Assembly: GCF_015864825.1 (NCBI RefSeq)
Contig: NZ_JADYWL010000006.1
Span: forward strand, 221,765 to 285,764
DNA from: Psychrobacter sp. NZS113
GTDB lineage: Bacteria; Pseudomonadota; Gammaproteobacteria; Pseudomonadales; Moraxellaceae
Direction of reading: 5' to 3'
Length of the DNA: 64,000 nt
Shown: piece by piece, positions 39,155-49,220 of the stretch
How the letters are laid out: each line of letters begins with the position of its first letter
Position numbering within the stretch: position 1 is the stretch's first letter
Notes under the pieces: model-generated
Database searches by the model: none
What the model saw: the letters and a program-made list of their open reading frames with translations, nothing else
What the model was told of the DNA's origin: nothing
Made by a program: the position numbers and the translations under genes

Positions 39155-40203
39155 TAACGGTACACCACTGCATCCACTTCACGACTGACCATTTCGCCTA
39201 ACTGCCATGCTTTTTCGCCAGCGTCATTCAATATATTGATAGCCGCTTCAGCTTTGTCTTTAGGCACGACAATCACAAAGCCTACACCGCAGTTAAAAGT
39301 ACGGTACATCTCACTCTGCTCGATATTGCCTTGGGTCTGTAACCAAGTGAATAGCTCTGAGAACTGCCAGCTATTGGTATCGATGCTAGCGGCTAGTGTT
39401 TCAGGCAATACACGCGGTAAGTTATCTGTTAAGCCACCACCTGTGATATGTGACATCGCATGAAGGGCTGAACTACCAAGAGTGTCTTGCAATGCTTTGA
39501 TGGCTTTAACATAGATACGGGTAGGGGCCATTAGCGCATCTTGGATAGGCTGACCATCTAATTGTGCATCACTAGTGGTAACATCAACGCCACTCACTTC
39601 GATGACTTTACGAACCAATGAATAACCGTTTGAGTGCGCGCCACTTGAGGCCAGGGCGATCAATACATCACCTTCTGCGACATTTTCACCAGTGATCACT
39701 TCTGCTTCTTCAACCACACCTACACAGAATCCAGCTAGGTCGTAGTCGTCATCTTGATACATGCCTGGCATTTCAGCTGTTTCGCCACCGATTAGCGCAC
39801 AGTTTGATAATTTACAACCTTCGCCAATACCAGTGACAACAGTCGCCGCTACGTCAACATCAAGCTTGCCCGTTGCATAGTAATCTAAGAAGAATAATGG
39901 CTCAGCACCGCAAACCAATAAGTCATTGACGCACATAGCGACCAAATCAATACCGATAGTGTCATGACGATTCAATTGTAAGGCCAGTTTAAGCTTGGTA
40001 CCGACGCCGTCAGTACCTGAAACCAATAAAGGTGAGGTGTAACCGGTCGGAATACGACAAAGCGCGCCAAAACCGCCAAGTCCGCCCACAACCTCAGGAC
40101 GAGAGGTGGCTTTTGCCACTGATTTAATACGTTGAACCAACGCATCGCCTGCATCAATATCAACGCCGGCATCTTTGTAGCTTAAAGAAGGCTTGTTACT
40201 CAT
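39154..40203 (-). CDS. purM: Phosphoribosylformylglycinamidine cyclo-ligase
   Basis: A 349-residue PurM (AIR synthetase), which closes the imidazole ring in purine synthesis. [17 protein letters not shown], the glycine-rich loop [64 protein letters not shown] and [16 protein letters not shown] are all diagnostic. I chose the ATG at 40203 because GTGAG lies 6 bp before it; an ATG two codons upstream would sit directly on that site. It is followed by purN with a one-base overlap and faces the PerM-like gene across a 325-bp divergent region. Confidence 0.97.
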   Translation of the reverse strand: MSNKPSLSYKDAGVDIDAGDALVQRIKSVAKATSRPEVVGGLGGFGALCRIPTGYTSPLLVSGTDGVGTKLKLALQLNRHDTIGIDLVAMCVNDLLVCGAEPLFFLDYYATGKLDVDVAATVVTGIGEGCKLSNCALIGGETAEMPGMYQDDDYDLAGFCVGVVEEAEVITGENVAEGDVLIALASSGAHSNGYSLVRKVIEVSGVDVTTSDAQLDGQPIQDALMAPTRIYVKAIKALQDTLGSSALHAMSHITGGGLTDNLPRVLPETLAASIDTNSWQFSELFTWLQTQGNIEQSEMYRTFNCGVGFVIVVPKDKAEAAINILNDAGEKAWQLGEMVSREVDAVVYR

Positions 40204-40528
40204 GGTCATCTCACAAATTTTATAGGGAATGAAGGTCTATCGGTAGAAAAGCGAGTTGGTCGTGTTAATTCTGAATATAGTGGGCGCATTATACCCAAAA
40301 ACGACCCACACTCGCAAAGCAACTTGCCGATATTTGACTGATATTTAGTGAAGACTTGTTTTAAGCGGCAAATAAGTGGCTCGGAAACAAAAAATGACTG
40401 ATTTTTTATGTCACTCTGCGATAATAAAGCATTGATAATTTGCGGGTATAGCCATAACGTACGGGTTATTATCTAGCAACAAAAAATTTTCTTATTCATA
40501 TATCAGTTTATTTGTAGGGTCACTAGTA
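40204..40528. other. Divergent promoter region of purM and the PerM-like gene
   Basis: A 325-bp region without a gene. Promoters for purMN and the permease gene must lie here. I see no obvious PurR-type operator (ACGCAAACGTTTGCGT) by eye, and no other recognisable signal. Confidence 0.45.
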
Positions 40529-41635
40529 ATGATCAATCAATCGATAGATCCTTTTTTTAGGCGCTTTTTTATTGTCGCGTCCATCATAGTAGTACTCTTA
40601 TTGTTATACCTCATAATGCCGGTTATTTTGCCTTTTGTATTTGCTTTCGTATTGGCTTATTTGTTCAATCCGCTAGTCAAGTTTTTGTCAAAGTATGTTA
40701 AACGTTGGATTGCCATTCTTGTTGTGTACTCCACCATTACCTTCGGTATGGTTGTACTATTGTGGTGGTTGATTCCTACTTTATGGCATCAGTTGCAAGC
40801 TGCTTGGGAATATTTACCCAAAATCATTAATTGGTACAATCAGATCGGTAGAGATTGGGTATTAGAAAATAGCCGTATTCGATTGCCAGAGCTTGAAGTC
40901 AAAGGTTTTTCAGAAACCTTGGTTGAGTACATGCAAACGAACTATAAGTTTGAAGATGCCAGCACCTTAATGGGTCAGCTTTTTGTTTCTAGTATGAGCT
41001 TTATCAATAGCGCAGGATTAATTGTATTAGTACCTATACTGATGTTTTATTTTTTGTTCAACTGGGACGAGCGCCTAAATGGCTGGAAAAGTGCCATTCC
41101 AACCACGTATTATCATAAAGTGGTTGAGATTGCGCGAGATTGTGATCGGGCGCTAATGGCTTTTGTAAAAGGTCAGTTATTGGTCATGATACTGCTGGGT
41201 GTGATTTATGCCGTACAGTTACAACTTATTGGCTTAGAGCTGGGTTTGATTATTGGCATGGTAGCAGGTATTGCTAGTTTTGTACCTTATTTGGGATTTG
41301 GTATAGGGTTTATTGCTGCTGTTATCGCTGTGTTTTTTCAGTTTGGCTTAGATTGGTTTCATTTGTCTTTAGTTGTCGGTGCATTTTTGGTAGGACAAGC
41401 GGCAGAAGGATACATACTACAACCTTTGCTACTAGGCGATAAGATTGGCTTGTCACCTTTGCTGGTCATTTTTTCTGTGTTGGCAGGCGCGAGCTTATTA
41501 GGCTTCGTGGGTATGCTAATCGCGCTACCAGTATCAGCAGTGCTTAATGTATTGTTCCGTCATTGGTATGCTTACTACCTCACCACTGATTTCTATAGAG
41601 GCCGAAAGCAGCTTGAGCTATTTGAGAAAAAGTAA
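40529..41635 (+). CDS. AI-2E family transporter (PerM-like membrane protein)
   Basis: A 368-residue polytopic inner-membrane protein of the PerM/AI-2E exporter family. About eight hydrophobic helices are arranged as in the family: three N-terminal helices (residues 10-90), a long soluble loop (about 90-150), and four to five C-terminal helices including PILMFYFLFNWDERLNGW and ASLLGFVGMLIALPVSAVLNVL. Family members have been linked to autoinducer-2 export, and more recently to sodium-proton antiport, so substrate is open. It lies between purMN and hda, an arrangement also known in other gammaproteobacteria where purM, perM-like genes and hda cluster. Confidence 0.9.
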   Translation: MINQSIDPFFRRFFIVASIIVVLLLLYLIMPVILPFVFAFVLAYLFNPLVKFLSKYVKRWIAILVVYSTITFGMVVLLWWLIPTLWHQLQAAWEYLPKIINWYNQIGRDWVLENSRIRLPELEVKGFSETLVEYMQTNYKFEDASTLMGQLFVSSMSFINSAGLIVLVPILMFYFLFNWDERLNGWKSAIPTTYYHKVVEIARDCDRALMAFVKGQLLVMILLGVIYAVQLQLIGLELGLIIGMVAGIASFVPYLGFGIGFIAAVIAVFFQFGLDWFHLSLVVGAFLVGQAAEGYILQPLLLGDKIGLSPLLVIFSVLAGASLLGFVGMLIALPVSAVLNVLFRHWYAYYLTTDFYRGRKQLELFEKK

Positions 41636-41964
41636 GTTATTTGTCCTCAGAGTAATCTAATTATCATAAATTGGTAGTAGAGTGGAGACGTTAATAAAGG
41701 ACGATTGATAAGGCTTAATAGGTAAAAGACTTGTCAGTCATTTTGCAAATATGTTATATATAGGCGCAGTGTTGATGGTATCAGTGCTTATTCGTTGGCA
41801 AGAGCCATTTTGATAATGGTAATCATACAATATATCTATAGCCAAGAATATGGCAGTCCGATGCCGCAAGCTTATACCAAATAGCATTGAACATAGTAAA
41901 GCCAGTTTTACGATAGTTATTCCTCCTATCTTCCATTGTATTACGCAAAACGAGTTGATGATTC
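41636..41964. other. Intergenic region before hda
   Basis: A 329-bp region with no supported gene. A short hairpin CCATTTTGATAATGG lies near 41807-41821. No clear ribosome binding site is visible before the hda ATG, only a weak GAG. Confidence 0.45.
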
Positions 41965-42768
41965 ATGGCAGAAGCACAGCTAAGTCTCAATCTGGACATA
42001 AAGCATGATGCAAGTCTAAGCGACTTCGCCGGTCCCGGTTGGATGTCGATTATTGATGCAGTGCGGCAATTACATGTCGGCCTGATAGGGCAGCTGTATC
42101 TATTTGGCAGTCCTGCTACGGGTAAGTCTCATTTGCTATCGGCTATTTGTGAGTCGTTTATTGAGATGGATAAGTCCGCGATTTGTTTGTCACTCAACGA
42201 GTTGATTCATGCGGATGTTCACGTACTTTCATCTTTAGAGAACTTTGATCTGATTGCAATCGACGATTTGGAAGTCCTTGAGCAAAGCAGTCAGTGGCAA
42301 GAAGCCTTATTTCATTTGATCAATCGGAGTCGTGAAGGTCAGCGTCAGTTATTATTTGCAGCCAACAAACCTGCTGATGACTTACCCTTTCAGCTGAGAG
42401 ATTTATTGACCCGTTTGGCGCAAGCACCTACGTTCAAAGTACCGAATGGTCATGATTTAGCAGATCGTCAGGCATTATTGCAGTCTATCTTGCGTCGACG
42501 AGGCTGGCAGTTTGATGATCGAATTATTGATCATTTACTTACGGAAGGACCGCACCGTATCGGGGCGATGATGGAAGTGCTCAACTATATTCAACCGATG
42601 TTTTCTAACCTTGGCCGAAATAACATATCCAAGGCAGTCATAAGTGATGCGTTACGTACTATTGATGAGCAGACACTAGCCGCAGAGCTTGCTGATATTG
42701 CGCAAGAGACGCAAGTAGATCATAACGCTGCAGATCAAGACCAACATACTATGCCATTCGACTTTTAG
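41965..42768 (+). CDS. hda: DnaA inactivator Hda
   Basis: A 267-residue AAA+ protein homologous to DnaA domain III. The N-terminal QLSLNL (residues 5-10) is the clamp-binding motif that attaches Hda to DNA-loaded beta clamp, where it stimulates hydrolysis of DnaA-bound ATP. A Walker A-type loop GSPATGKS lies near residues 49-56, Walker B-like LIAIDDLEVL follows, and the arginine-finger region is QLRDLLTRLAQAPTF. The C-terminal lid ends in a His/Gln/Asp-rich tail slightly longer than in E. coli. The location next to purMN supports Hda over a DnaA-like transposition helper. Confidence 0.94.
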   Translation: MAEAQLSLNLDIKHDASLSDFAGPGWMSIIDAVRQLHVGLIGQLYLFGSPATGKSHLLSAICESFIEMDKSAICLSLNELIHADVHVLSSLENFDLIAIDDLEVLEQSSQWQEALFHLINRSREGQRQLLFAANKPADDLPFQLRDLLTRLAQAPTFKVPNGHDLADRQALLQSILRRRGWQFDDRIIDHLLTEGPHRIGAMMEVLNYIQPMFSNLGRNNISKAVISDALRTIDEQTLAAELADIAQETQVDHNAADQDQHTMPFDF

Positions 42769-42824
42769 TCTTAAGAATGCGAAATATTTTATCCAAGACG
42801 TTTTTACTATTAATGGAATCACTT

Positions 42825-43508
42825 ATGAAACCCAATGCTTCTTTGCTAAAAAAACTGACTATCGGTACGTTACTTATTGGTGCAAGCTCTGTCTCTATGC
42901 TGTCGCAAGCAGAAGTAACTCTGCTAGTTGATGACCATATCAAGGTCACTGCGATTAATGGGCAAGAACTTCAGCAGAGTGCTTTTCAACCTCTCGTGAA
43001 AAAGCTCACGCTTGAACCTGGACAACATGCTATTACTGCTAAATATGACCGCTTATATAGACTGAATAGTGATGAACATGACTATCTACGTTCGGGTAAC
43101 GTCAGTGTGACAGCACAGTTAGCCGATAATCAAACCTATCGTTTGACTATGCCAAGTCAACCAGAAGAGTATAAAGCGGCTAAAGAATATGCTAAGCAGC
43201 CAACGCTTGCCGTACAGCAGAACAATACTGTGATCGCTAGCCAGCAAAGTATGGCCAATAACCAAGGCGGACTGTTTTCAGGTTTGGGTAACGTAATAGG
43301 CGGTGTGTTTGGTGGCTCGGGTGATGCTGAGATGCAAAACCAACGTGTTATTGCATCATTAGACAAGCCAGCTGTTGCAAATCAAAATACTGTACAGCAA
43401 ACGACAAGCGTTAATTCATCTAACAGTAATTTAGATCAGTTTATGCAGATTTGGTTACAAGCAACGCCTGCTGAGCGTGAAAAAATGAGCCAGTGGATAC
43501 AGAAATAA
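42825..43508 (+). CDS. DUF2057 family periplasmic protein
   Basis: A 227-residue secreted protein. ATG 42825 with GGAA upstream gives a good signal peptide (KKLTIGTLLIGASSVSMLSQA, cleavage before EVTLL). Earlier in-frame ATGs at 42777 and 42813 lack a ribosome binding site. The mature start EVTLLVDDHIKVTAINGQ and the pattern LEPGQHAITAKYDRLY, followed by a beta-rich domain, match DUF2057 proteins (YccT/CsgI type). The rest is Gln/Asn-rich with a glycine-rich stretch (GGLFSGLGNVIGGVFGGSG), ending in TPAEREKMSQWIQK. CsgI has been connected with curli control in enterobacteria, but there are no curli genes here. It starts 56 bp after hda. Confidence 0.82.
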   Translation: MKPNASLLKKLTIGTLLIGASSVSMLSQAEVTLLVDDHIKVTAINGQELQQSAFQPLVKKLTLEPGQHAITAKYDRLYRLNSDEHDYLRSGNVSVTAQLADNQTYRLTMPSQPEEYKAAKEYAKQPTLAVQQNNTVIASQQSMANNQGGLFSGLGNVIGGVFGGSGDAEMQNQRVIASLDKPAVANQNTVQQTTSVNSSNSNLDQFMQIWLQATPAEREKMSQWIQK

Positions 43509-43536
43509 AGCCCCTGTTTTATAGATACCTAGCAAT

Positions 43537-43567
43537 AAAAAAGCACCTAATTAGGTGCTTTTTTATT
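43537..43567. terminator. Bidirectional terminator between the DUF2057 gene and dps
   Basis: The perfect palindrome AAAAAAGCACCTAATTAGGTGCTTTTTT serves both converging transcripts. Confidence 0.92.
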
Positions 43568-43601
43568 GTCTGTACATTAGCTCATTTTAGTCTGGCTATT
43601 A

Positions 43602-44081
43602 TTAGCCTAAAAATGCATTGTACATCCATACTAACTTCTCTTGCTCTTGTACATAGGCGTCGACAAGATCAGCTGACCCTTGGTCTTCGCTATCTGCTGC
43701 TAGAGTAGATACTTGACGCTGTTCTTCGATAAGCTCTTGTAAGCCTTTTACTACGCCTTTAACGCAAGTCGTGCCGTCTTTAACGTTCTTGTCTTCACTA
43801 ATGCTTGTATGCTGAGCAAAGTCGCTATAAGCATGGAGTGGTGTACCACCTAGCGTTAGAATACGTTCAGCGATTTCATCAATTTGAATTTGTAGTGACG
43901 TGTATAGCTCTTCAAATTGTGGATGTAAGGTGAAGAAATGCTCACCTTTAACGTTCCAATGATAGCCACGTACGTTAATGTAAAACATATGGTAGCTTGA
44001 TAATAGGCCGTTTAACTTAGCAATTACTTCGCTCATGTCTGCTCTTTCTAGACCGATTTGGTTAGTCTCATTATTACTCAT
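43602..44081 (-). CDS. dps: DNA-binding ferritin-like protein Dps
   Basis: A 159-residue Dps-family miniferritin that oxidises and stores iron and protects DNA in starvation and oxidative stress. The inter-subunit ferroxidase ligands are present in HWNVKGEHFFTLHPQFEELY and in the IDEIAERI segment (His, Asp and Glu of the family's pattern). The domain starts at about residue 16 and the C-terminus is short, so DNA binding, if any, would depend on the polar N-terminal 15 residues. AAGGATA lies before the ATG. It is monocistronic, with a shared terminator toward the DUF2057 gene. Confidence 0.94.
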   Translation of the reverse strand: MSNNETNQIGLERADMSEVIAKLNGLLSSYHMFYINVRGYHWNVKGEHFFTLHPQFEELYTSLQIQIDEIAERILTLGGTPLHAYSDFAQHTSISEDKNVKDGTTCVKGVVKGLQELIEEQRQVSTLAADSEDQGSADLVDAYVQEQEKLVWMYNAFLG

Positions 44082-44311
44082 GATATTATCCTTATAGTGT
44101 GAGTGTTGATGTAAAAATTAAATGAAGAAAGTCATAAATTCGGCTTATTTATATATCCTAGCGCTTCTACAACTTTTCTTCTGATGCCTATTATAATAAC
44201 AAAGCATTATCGACAAGTTAAGTTTAATAAATACAATAATGCGATTGGTTTACCAAAAGAGCCAAACCCTTCATCGTTAGTTGGACGACCGATAAAGGGC
44301 TGTTCTATATT

Positions 44312-44971
44312 TTATGCTGGTGGCTGTAAGTTTTCAGGGTTCAAACCTTTAACAGCAACGACCTCTTGCAAATGTTGGCGAACCGTATCAACCGGAAATT
44401 TCTGTGTTTGCAGGCGTTTAGGTATGATTTGGCTACCTTGTTGACCTTTCATCTCAAACATCATAAATATATAGTCGTCAGTTTCATCCCAGCTTTTAAC
44501 TGCAGTCCATGGGATAACTGCTTGTTGAGTGTTACTCGCGCGCATTTGCATACCACGCATTTGCGAGTTTTTCATCAAATCAGGTTGATTGACGGGCATT
44601 GCCATCACGAGGCCATGTTTTTGTACACCCAGTTTCATCTGGCGCATCTCATCTGGCATTTCTTGATCGGCCACTTGCTTTTCGAATTCTCTTTTGACAT
44701 ACCATTTAAAACCAAGGGTACGAACCAGTAAGTAAACCACCACTGAAACCAACATCAACCAAAAAATAATGGTTGAGTAGCCTGTGACAAAGACCAACCC
44801 TGCAATCGCTAATACCACGACTACTGCCATAATGATCCACTCTTTCGTTTTGATGCTTTTTAGACCAAAAGAAGGACTGGCACTAGAAAATAGCTCGTAT
44901 TGTGCTTGATGAAATTCTGCCTCAGTAAGGTTTAAGGCAACAGGTTGTAGCGTATAGGGGTACAAGGCCAT
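44312..44971 (-). CDS. Two-helix membrane protein, YcxB-like (219 aa)
   Basis: A 219-residue protein with two adjacent membrane helices (about residues 47-92: WIIMAVVVVLAIAGLVFV and IIFWLMLVSVVVYLLVRTLGF). A soluble C-terminal domain contains VIPWTAVKSWDETDDYIFMMFE...SQIIPKR. That pattern (a PH-like beta domain with an I-P-W/S-I-x-x-I signature and a terminal IIPKR) is characteristic of YcxB-like proteins. The role of that family is unknown. It lies upstream of dps on the same strand with a 230-bp gap. The end of the protein is Pro-rich. The family assignment is moderately supported by pattern only. Confidence 0.75.
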   Translation of the reverse strand: MALYPYTLQPVALNLTEAEFHQAQYELFSSASPSFGLKSIKTKEWIIMAVVVVLAIAGLVFVTGYSTIIFWLMLVSVVVYLLVRTLGFKWYVKREFEKQVADQEMPDEMRQMKLGVQKHGLVMAMPVNQPDLMKNSQMRGMQMRASNTQQAVIPWTAVKSWDETDDYIFMMFEMKGQQGSQIIPKRLQTQKFPVDTVRQHLQEVVAVKGLNPENLQPPA

Positions 44972-45309
44972 AAAGGTTTCTCAAATACTTGTGTTAAAAG
45001 TGTTGGGTTAAAATCGCCAAAGTGAAGTAGCTATACGGCACTTGGCTGAAAGTGGAAAAAAGGTATGGACTTATCTTACCGAAAAGCGCTCTCAAATGAA
45101 ACATATAAGCAGCTATGAATGTTGATAGTTGTCATATTATTGCCATTAAGCCTTATTATGAGGGTCTGCCGATTTTCAGAGCGGGTTGTTAAGCTAAAAA
45201 CTGCATGCCATTAATCATCAAGGCGATGGATGAAAGTATCGCCAAAACATGGTCAAATGAGATGCGTCTTGGTATTATAGCGGCTACCACTTATTTTGAT
45301 AAAACCAGC

Positions 45310-45379
45310 ACCTTTAAAAACAGTACCTTTAAAGACAATATCTTTAAAAATAGCACCTTTAAAAATAATACTTTTAAAC
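45310..45379 (+). repeat. 15-bp tandem repeat ahead of serS (4.6 copies), readable as TFKNS repeats
   Basis: Units at 45310, 45325, 45340, 45355 and 45370 follow the pattern ACCTTTAAAAAyArT with few changes. They lie in a 63-codon open frame (45205-45396) that would encode repeats of T-F-K-N-S/D/N. That frame has only a weak ribosome binding site, so a real peptide is doubtful. The rest of the 442-bp gap between the YcxB-like gene and serS holds the serS promoter and shows nothing else. Confidence 0.9.
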
Positions 45380-45413
45380 TTCTCACTCACTTTTAGCGTT
45401 ACAGGCAACCATT

Positions 45414-46700
45414 ATGATTGATCCAAAACTCTTACGCGGCGATTTAATCGACTTACAACAGCAGTTGGCCACTCGTGGTTACGCACTTGACATGGATTTT
45501 TGGCAAACGGTTGAGTCAGAACGTAAATCTTTGCAGATCAAGACCGAAGAGTTGCAGTCGCGCCGTAATGCGGGTGCTAAGCAAGTAGGCGCGCTAAAAA
45601 AATCAGGCGAAGACGCCAGTGAGCTATTGGCTGAGATGCAAAGTGTCAGCGGTGAGATTAAAGCGGCTGAAGATGAACTGCGCACTTTGCAAGAACGCAT
45701 CACCAAAGCTGGCATGCAAATCCCTAATATTCCAGCAGCTGATGTGCCAGTGGGTGCGTCAGAAGATGACAATGTAGAAGTGCGCAAGTGGGGCACGCCG
45801 CGTACGTTTGATTTTGAGATTCAAGATCACACTTATATTGGTGAGACACTTGGTATGCTTGATTTTGAAGCGGCGACCAAGCTGACTGGCAGTCGCTTTA
45901 ATGTGCTAAAAGGACAATTGGCGCAGATGCATCGCGCACTGATTCAATTTATGCTCAATACCCATACCATGAAGTACGGCTATCTTGAGACCTATGTGCC
46001 TTATATCGTGAATTCAGACAGCCTCAAAGGTACGGGGCAATTGCCAAAGTTTGAAGATGATTTATTTAAGCTGAAAAATCACACAAACAATGAGGACATG
46101 GACTTCTATCTCATTCCTACTGCCGAAGTACCAATGACCAACTTGGTACGTGGCGAGCGTTTGGACATTAGCGAGCTGCCACTTAAGTTTACCGCGCATA
46201 CGCCTTGTTTCCGTAGTGAGGCAGGTTCACATGGCCGTGATACTCGTGGCCTGATCCGTCAGCATCAGTTTGAAAAGGTTGAAATGGTCAATATTGCCAC
46301 GGCTGAGCAGTCTGACGAATTGCTAGAGGCAATGACAGGACAGGCCGAATATATCTTGCAGCAGCTTAATCTGCCATACCGCACCGTTCAGTTATGTACG
46401 AGTGATATGGGTTTTGCCGCACAAAAGACTTATGACATCGAAGTATGGTTACCGAGCCAAGATACCTATCGCGAAATCTCTAGCTGCTCTAACTGCGGTG
46501 ATTTCCAAGCGCGCCGCATGGGTACGCGTGTCAAAGACGGCAAGCAAACCAGTTTGGCTCATACTTTGAACGGTTCAGGCTTGGCCGTTGGTCGTACGTT
46601 ATTGGCAGTCATGGAAAACCATCAAAACGCAGATGGCAGTATCACCATTCCAGAAGTATTGCGTCCGTTTATGGGCGGTGCTGAAACCATCTTAGCTTAA
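45414..46700 (+). CDS. serS: Seryl-tRNA synthetase
   Basis: A 428-residue class II aminoacyl-tRNA synthetase charging tRNA-Ser and tRNA-Sec. The N-terminal coiled-coil arm (about residues 28-100, many Lys, Glu and Gln) that contacts the tRNA long variable arm is clear. Class II motif 2 is in [30 protein letters not shown] and motif 3 in [36 protein letters not shown] is the serine-recognition block. The length fits bacterial SerRS. The upstream region contains a 15-bp tandem repeat. tkt follows after 251 bp. Confidence 0.97.
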   Translation: MIDPKLLRGDLIDLQQQLATRGYALDMDFWQTVESERKSLQIKTEELQSRRNAGAKQVGALKKSGEDASELLAEMQSVSGEIKAAEDELRTLQERITKAGMQIPNIPAADVPVGASEDDNVEVRKWGTPRTFDFEIQDHTYIGETLGMLDFEAATKLTGSRFNVLKGQLAQMHRALIQFMLNTHTMKYGYLETYVPYIVNSDSLKGTGQLPKFEDDLFKLKNHTNNEDMDFYLIPTAEVPMTNLVRGERLDISELPLKFTAHTPCFRSEAGSHGRDTRGLIRQHQFEKVEMVNIATAEQSDELLEAMTGQAEYILQQLNLPYRTVQLCTSDMGFAAQKTYDIEVWLPSQDTYREISSCSNCGDFQARRMGTRVKDGKQTSLAHTLNGSGLAVGRTLLAVMENHQNADGSITIPEVLRPFMGGAETILA

Positions 46701-46802
46701 ATGGTTATTTTGCTGTAATGATTTACAACGTATTACTATGGGTATTTTGATAAAATTGATATAAATTACTGTGAAATACTCACTGCTAAGCCATGCCATT
46801 TT

Positions 46803-46890
46803 TTGGCGTGACTTGCGTCAAATATGTTAATATTGCACTTTGATTTTATAGCCAACACGGTAAGGGCGCATTTTGCGTCCTTATTTTATT
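46803..46890 (+). terminator. Two consecutive hairpins between serS and tkt
   Basis: The first hairpin (TTGGCGT / GCGTCAA, 46803-46821) has wobble pairs. The second (AAGGGCGCA / TGCGTCCTT, 46862-46882) is stronger and is followed by ATTTTATT. The second is probably the serS terminator; it ends 69 bp before the tkt start, so a leader role for tkt is also possible. Confidence 0.55.
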
Positions 46891-46951
46891 ACCCTTTGAG
46901 TAAACTCTCCTCTTATCAGCCATACCCCTCATTTGAATATTAGGACACTCT

Positions 46952-48949
46952 ATGCCAGCTCCAATTAGCGAACGTAAATTAGCCAATGCCATTCGTGTAC
47001 TGTCGTTTGACGCGGTACAAAAAGCCAACTCTGGTCATCCAGGTGCTCCGATGGGCATGGCTGATATTGCTGAAGTTCTGTGGCGCAAGTTTTTGAAGCA
47101 CAACCCAACCGATCCACAGTGGCACAACCGTGACCGCTTTGTCTTATCGAACGGTCATGGCTCAATGCTTATTTACTCATTGCTACATTTATCTGGTTAT
47201 GATGTCAGCGTTGATGACCTGAAAGGTTTTCGTCAGTTACATTCAAAAACGCCAGGTCATCCTGAGCTTGGCTACACACCAGGTGTTGAGACAACTACTG
47301 GTCCACTAGGTCAAGGTATTGCTAACGCAGTTGGTTTTGCAATTGCAGAGAAAACTTTAGCGGCACAGTTCAATCGTGACGGCCATAACGTCGTAGACCA
47401 TAACACCTATGCGTTCTTAGGCGATGGTTGTCTGATGGAAGGTATCAGTCATGAAGTTTGCTCATTGGCTGGCACGTTAGGTCTTGGTAAGTTAGTCTTC
47501 TTCTATGATGACAATGGTATCTCAATCGATGGTAATGTCGAAGGCTGGTTCACTGATGATACGCAAGCGCGTTTTGAGTCTTATGGTTGGCAAGTTATCA
47601 AAGTCGATGGTCATGATGCTGATGCAATCACGCAAGCAACTGAGCAAGCGCTAAAAGAGACTACCAAACCAAGTCTTCTGATTTGCAAAACCACGATCGG
47701 CGCGGGTAGCCCGAACAAACAAGGCTTAGCAGCCAGTCATGGTGCACCACTTGGTGATGACGAAATCGCCTTGACTCGTGATGCATTGTCTTGGAAGCAT
47801 GCCCCATTTGAATTAGATGATGAAATCTATGAAGCATGGGATGCCAAAGCTAAAGGTGACGTACAGCAAAAGAACTGGGATGCGGACTTTGACGCTTATA
47901 AGAAAGCCTATCCTGAACTGGCATCTGAGTTATTACGCCGTTTAAATGGTGATTTGCCTGCTGACTTTGATAATCAAGCACAAGCCTATATTCAGCAAAC
48001 TCAAGAAGCGGGTGGCGATGTTGCCAGTCGTAAAGCCAGTCAAAATGCGATTAATGCTTTACAGCCACTATTGCCAGAATTGCTAGGCGGTTCAGCGGAT
48101 TTAGCTGGTTCAAACCTCACGCTATTCAAAGGCGCTAAAGGCATCGAAAAAGACGCTGACGGCAACTATATCTATTATGGCGTACGTGAGTTCGGCATGA
48201 CCGCGATTGCTAATGGTATCGCACTCCATGGCGGCTTTATCCCTTACGTAGCGACCTTCCTGATGTTTATGGAATATGCACGTAACGCCGTACGCATGGG
48301 CGCATTGATGAAGCAGCGCGTCATCCATGTCTATACGCATGACTCTATCGGTCTGGGTGAAGATGGCCCAACGCATCAGCCAGTTGAGCAATTGACGAGC
48401 CTACGTACCACGCCAAATCTGCGTACATGGCGTCCGTGTGATGCGACTGAATCTGCTAGCGCTTGGGTAGAAGCAATCAAGTCAGAAAACAACCCATCAG
48501 CATTGATCTTTAGCCGTCAAAGCTTGCCACATCAAGCACGTAATAGTGAGCAAGTAGCGAACATCACCAAAGGTGGTTATGTACTTGCGAAAGAGCAGGG
48601 CGAGCTACAAGCCATCGTCATCGCTACTGGTTCAGAAGTTGGCCTTGCGATGGAAGCTTACGAAACGTTGAGCGCAAATGGTGTTGGCGTCCGTGTGGTC
48701 TCTATGCCATGTGCTGAGATTTTCGTTGAGCAAGATGCTAGCTATCGCGAAGCCGTATTGCCTGCCAATATCCGTGCCCGCGTAGCAGTCGAAGCGGCAC
48801 ATGTAGATTACTGGTATAAGTTCGTTGGTCTAGATGGCAAAGTCATCGGTATGACCACTTATGGCGAATCTGCTCCTGCAGATCAGTTATACAAAGAGTT
48901 TGGTATTACGACTGATGCTGTGGTTGAAGCGGTAAATAGTTTGGTGTAA
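46952..48949 (+). CDS. tkt: Transketolase
   Basis: A 665-residue transketolase of the pentose phosphate pathway and Calvin-type carbon rearrangements, using thiamine diphosphate. Conserved blocks are [21 protein letters not shown], the [12 protein letters not shown] loop, the ThDP motif [13 protein letters not shown] ending near [22 protein letters not shown], and in the second domain [18 protein letters not shown] [37 protein letters not shown] and FSRQSLP. AGGA lies 9 bp before ATG 46952. It is monocistronic with a terminator 24 bp after the stop. Codon use suggests high expression. Confidence 0.97.
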   Translation: MPAPISERKLANAIRVLSFDAVQKANSGHPGAPMGMADIAEVLWRKFLKHNPTDPQWHNRDRFVLSNGHGSMLIYSLLHLSGYDVSVDDLKGFRQLHSKTPGHPELGYTPGVETTTGPLGQGIANAVGFAIAEKTLAAQFNRDGHNVVDHNTYAFLGDGCLMEGISHEVCSLAGTLGLGKLVFFYDDNGISIDGNVEGWFTDDTQARFESYGWQVIKVDGHDADAITQATEQALKETTKPSLLICKTTIGAGSPNKQGLAASHGAPLGDDEIALTRDALSWKHAPFELDDEIYEAWDAKAKGDVQQKNWDADFDAYKKAYPELASELLRRLNGDLPADFDNQAQAYIQQTQEAGGDVASRKASQNAINALQPLLPELLGGSADLAGSNLTLFKGAKGIEKDADGNYIYYGVREFGMTAIANGIALHGGFIPYVATFLMFMEYARNAVRMGALMKQRVIHVYTHDSIGLGEDGPTHQPVEQLTSLRTTPNLRTWRPCDATESASAWVEAIKSENNPSALIFSRQSLPHQARNSEQVANITKGGYVLAKEQGELQAIVIATGSEVGLAMEAYETLSANGVGVRVVSMPCAEIFVEQDASYREAVLPANIRARVAVEAAHVDYWYKFVGLDGKVIGMTTYGESAPADQLYKEFGITTDAVVEAVNSLV

Positions 48950-48973
48950 TAAATCTAACTTAGTTAGTATCTA

Positions 48974-49011
48974 GAAAAAGAGCTGCCGGAGAAATCTGGT
49001 GGCTCTTTTTA
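48974..49011 (+). terminator. Terminator of tkt
   Basis: AAAAAGAGC pairs with GCTCTTTTT around an inner stem (TGCCGGA / TCTGGTG with wobble pairs) 24 bp after the tkt stop. The following ~200 bp to the next gene are AT-rich with no feature recognised. Confidence 0.85.
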
Positions 49012-49220
49012 TGGCTTAATCTTTGGCTTTTCTTTTGGTCTGCTTTCATCAACATGGTTATCGGTAAAATAACTGCTGCAATCAGTACTAAATTCTGTGC
49101 CTCAATATAATGATTTAGTGGTAAATTAGAATAGATTGATTGCTCACAAAGTTACATTTTACGTCTTATGCAGCTCTCATATAAAAATAAATTATATGAC
49201 TACAGAATTGGAAAAACTAG

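Noticed and set aside
44184..44444. Open frame of 86 codons on the + strand between dps and the YcxB-like gene
   Set aside because: Most of it is antisense to the YcxB-like gene, and it lacks a ribosome binding site.
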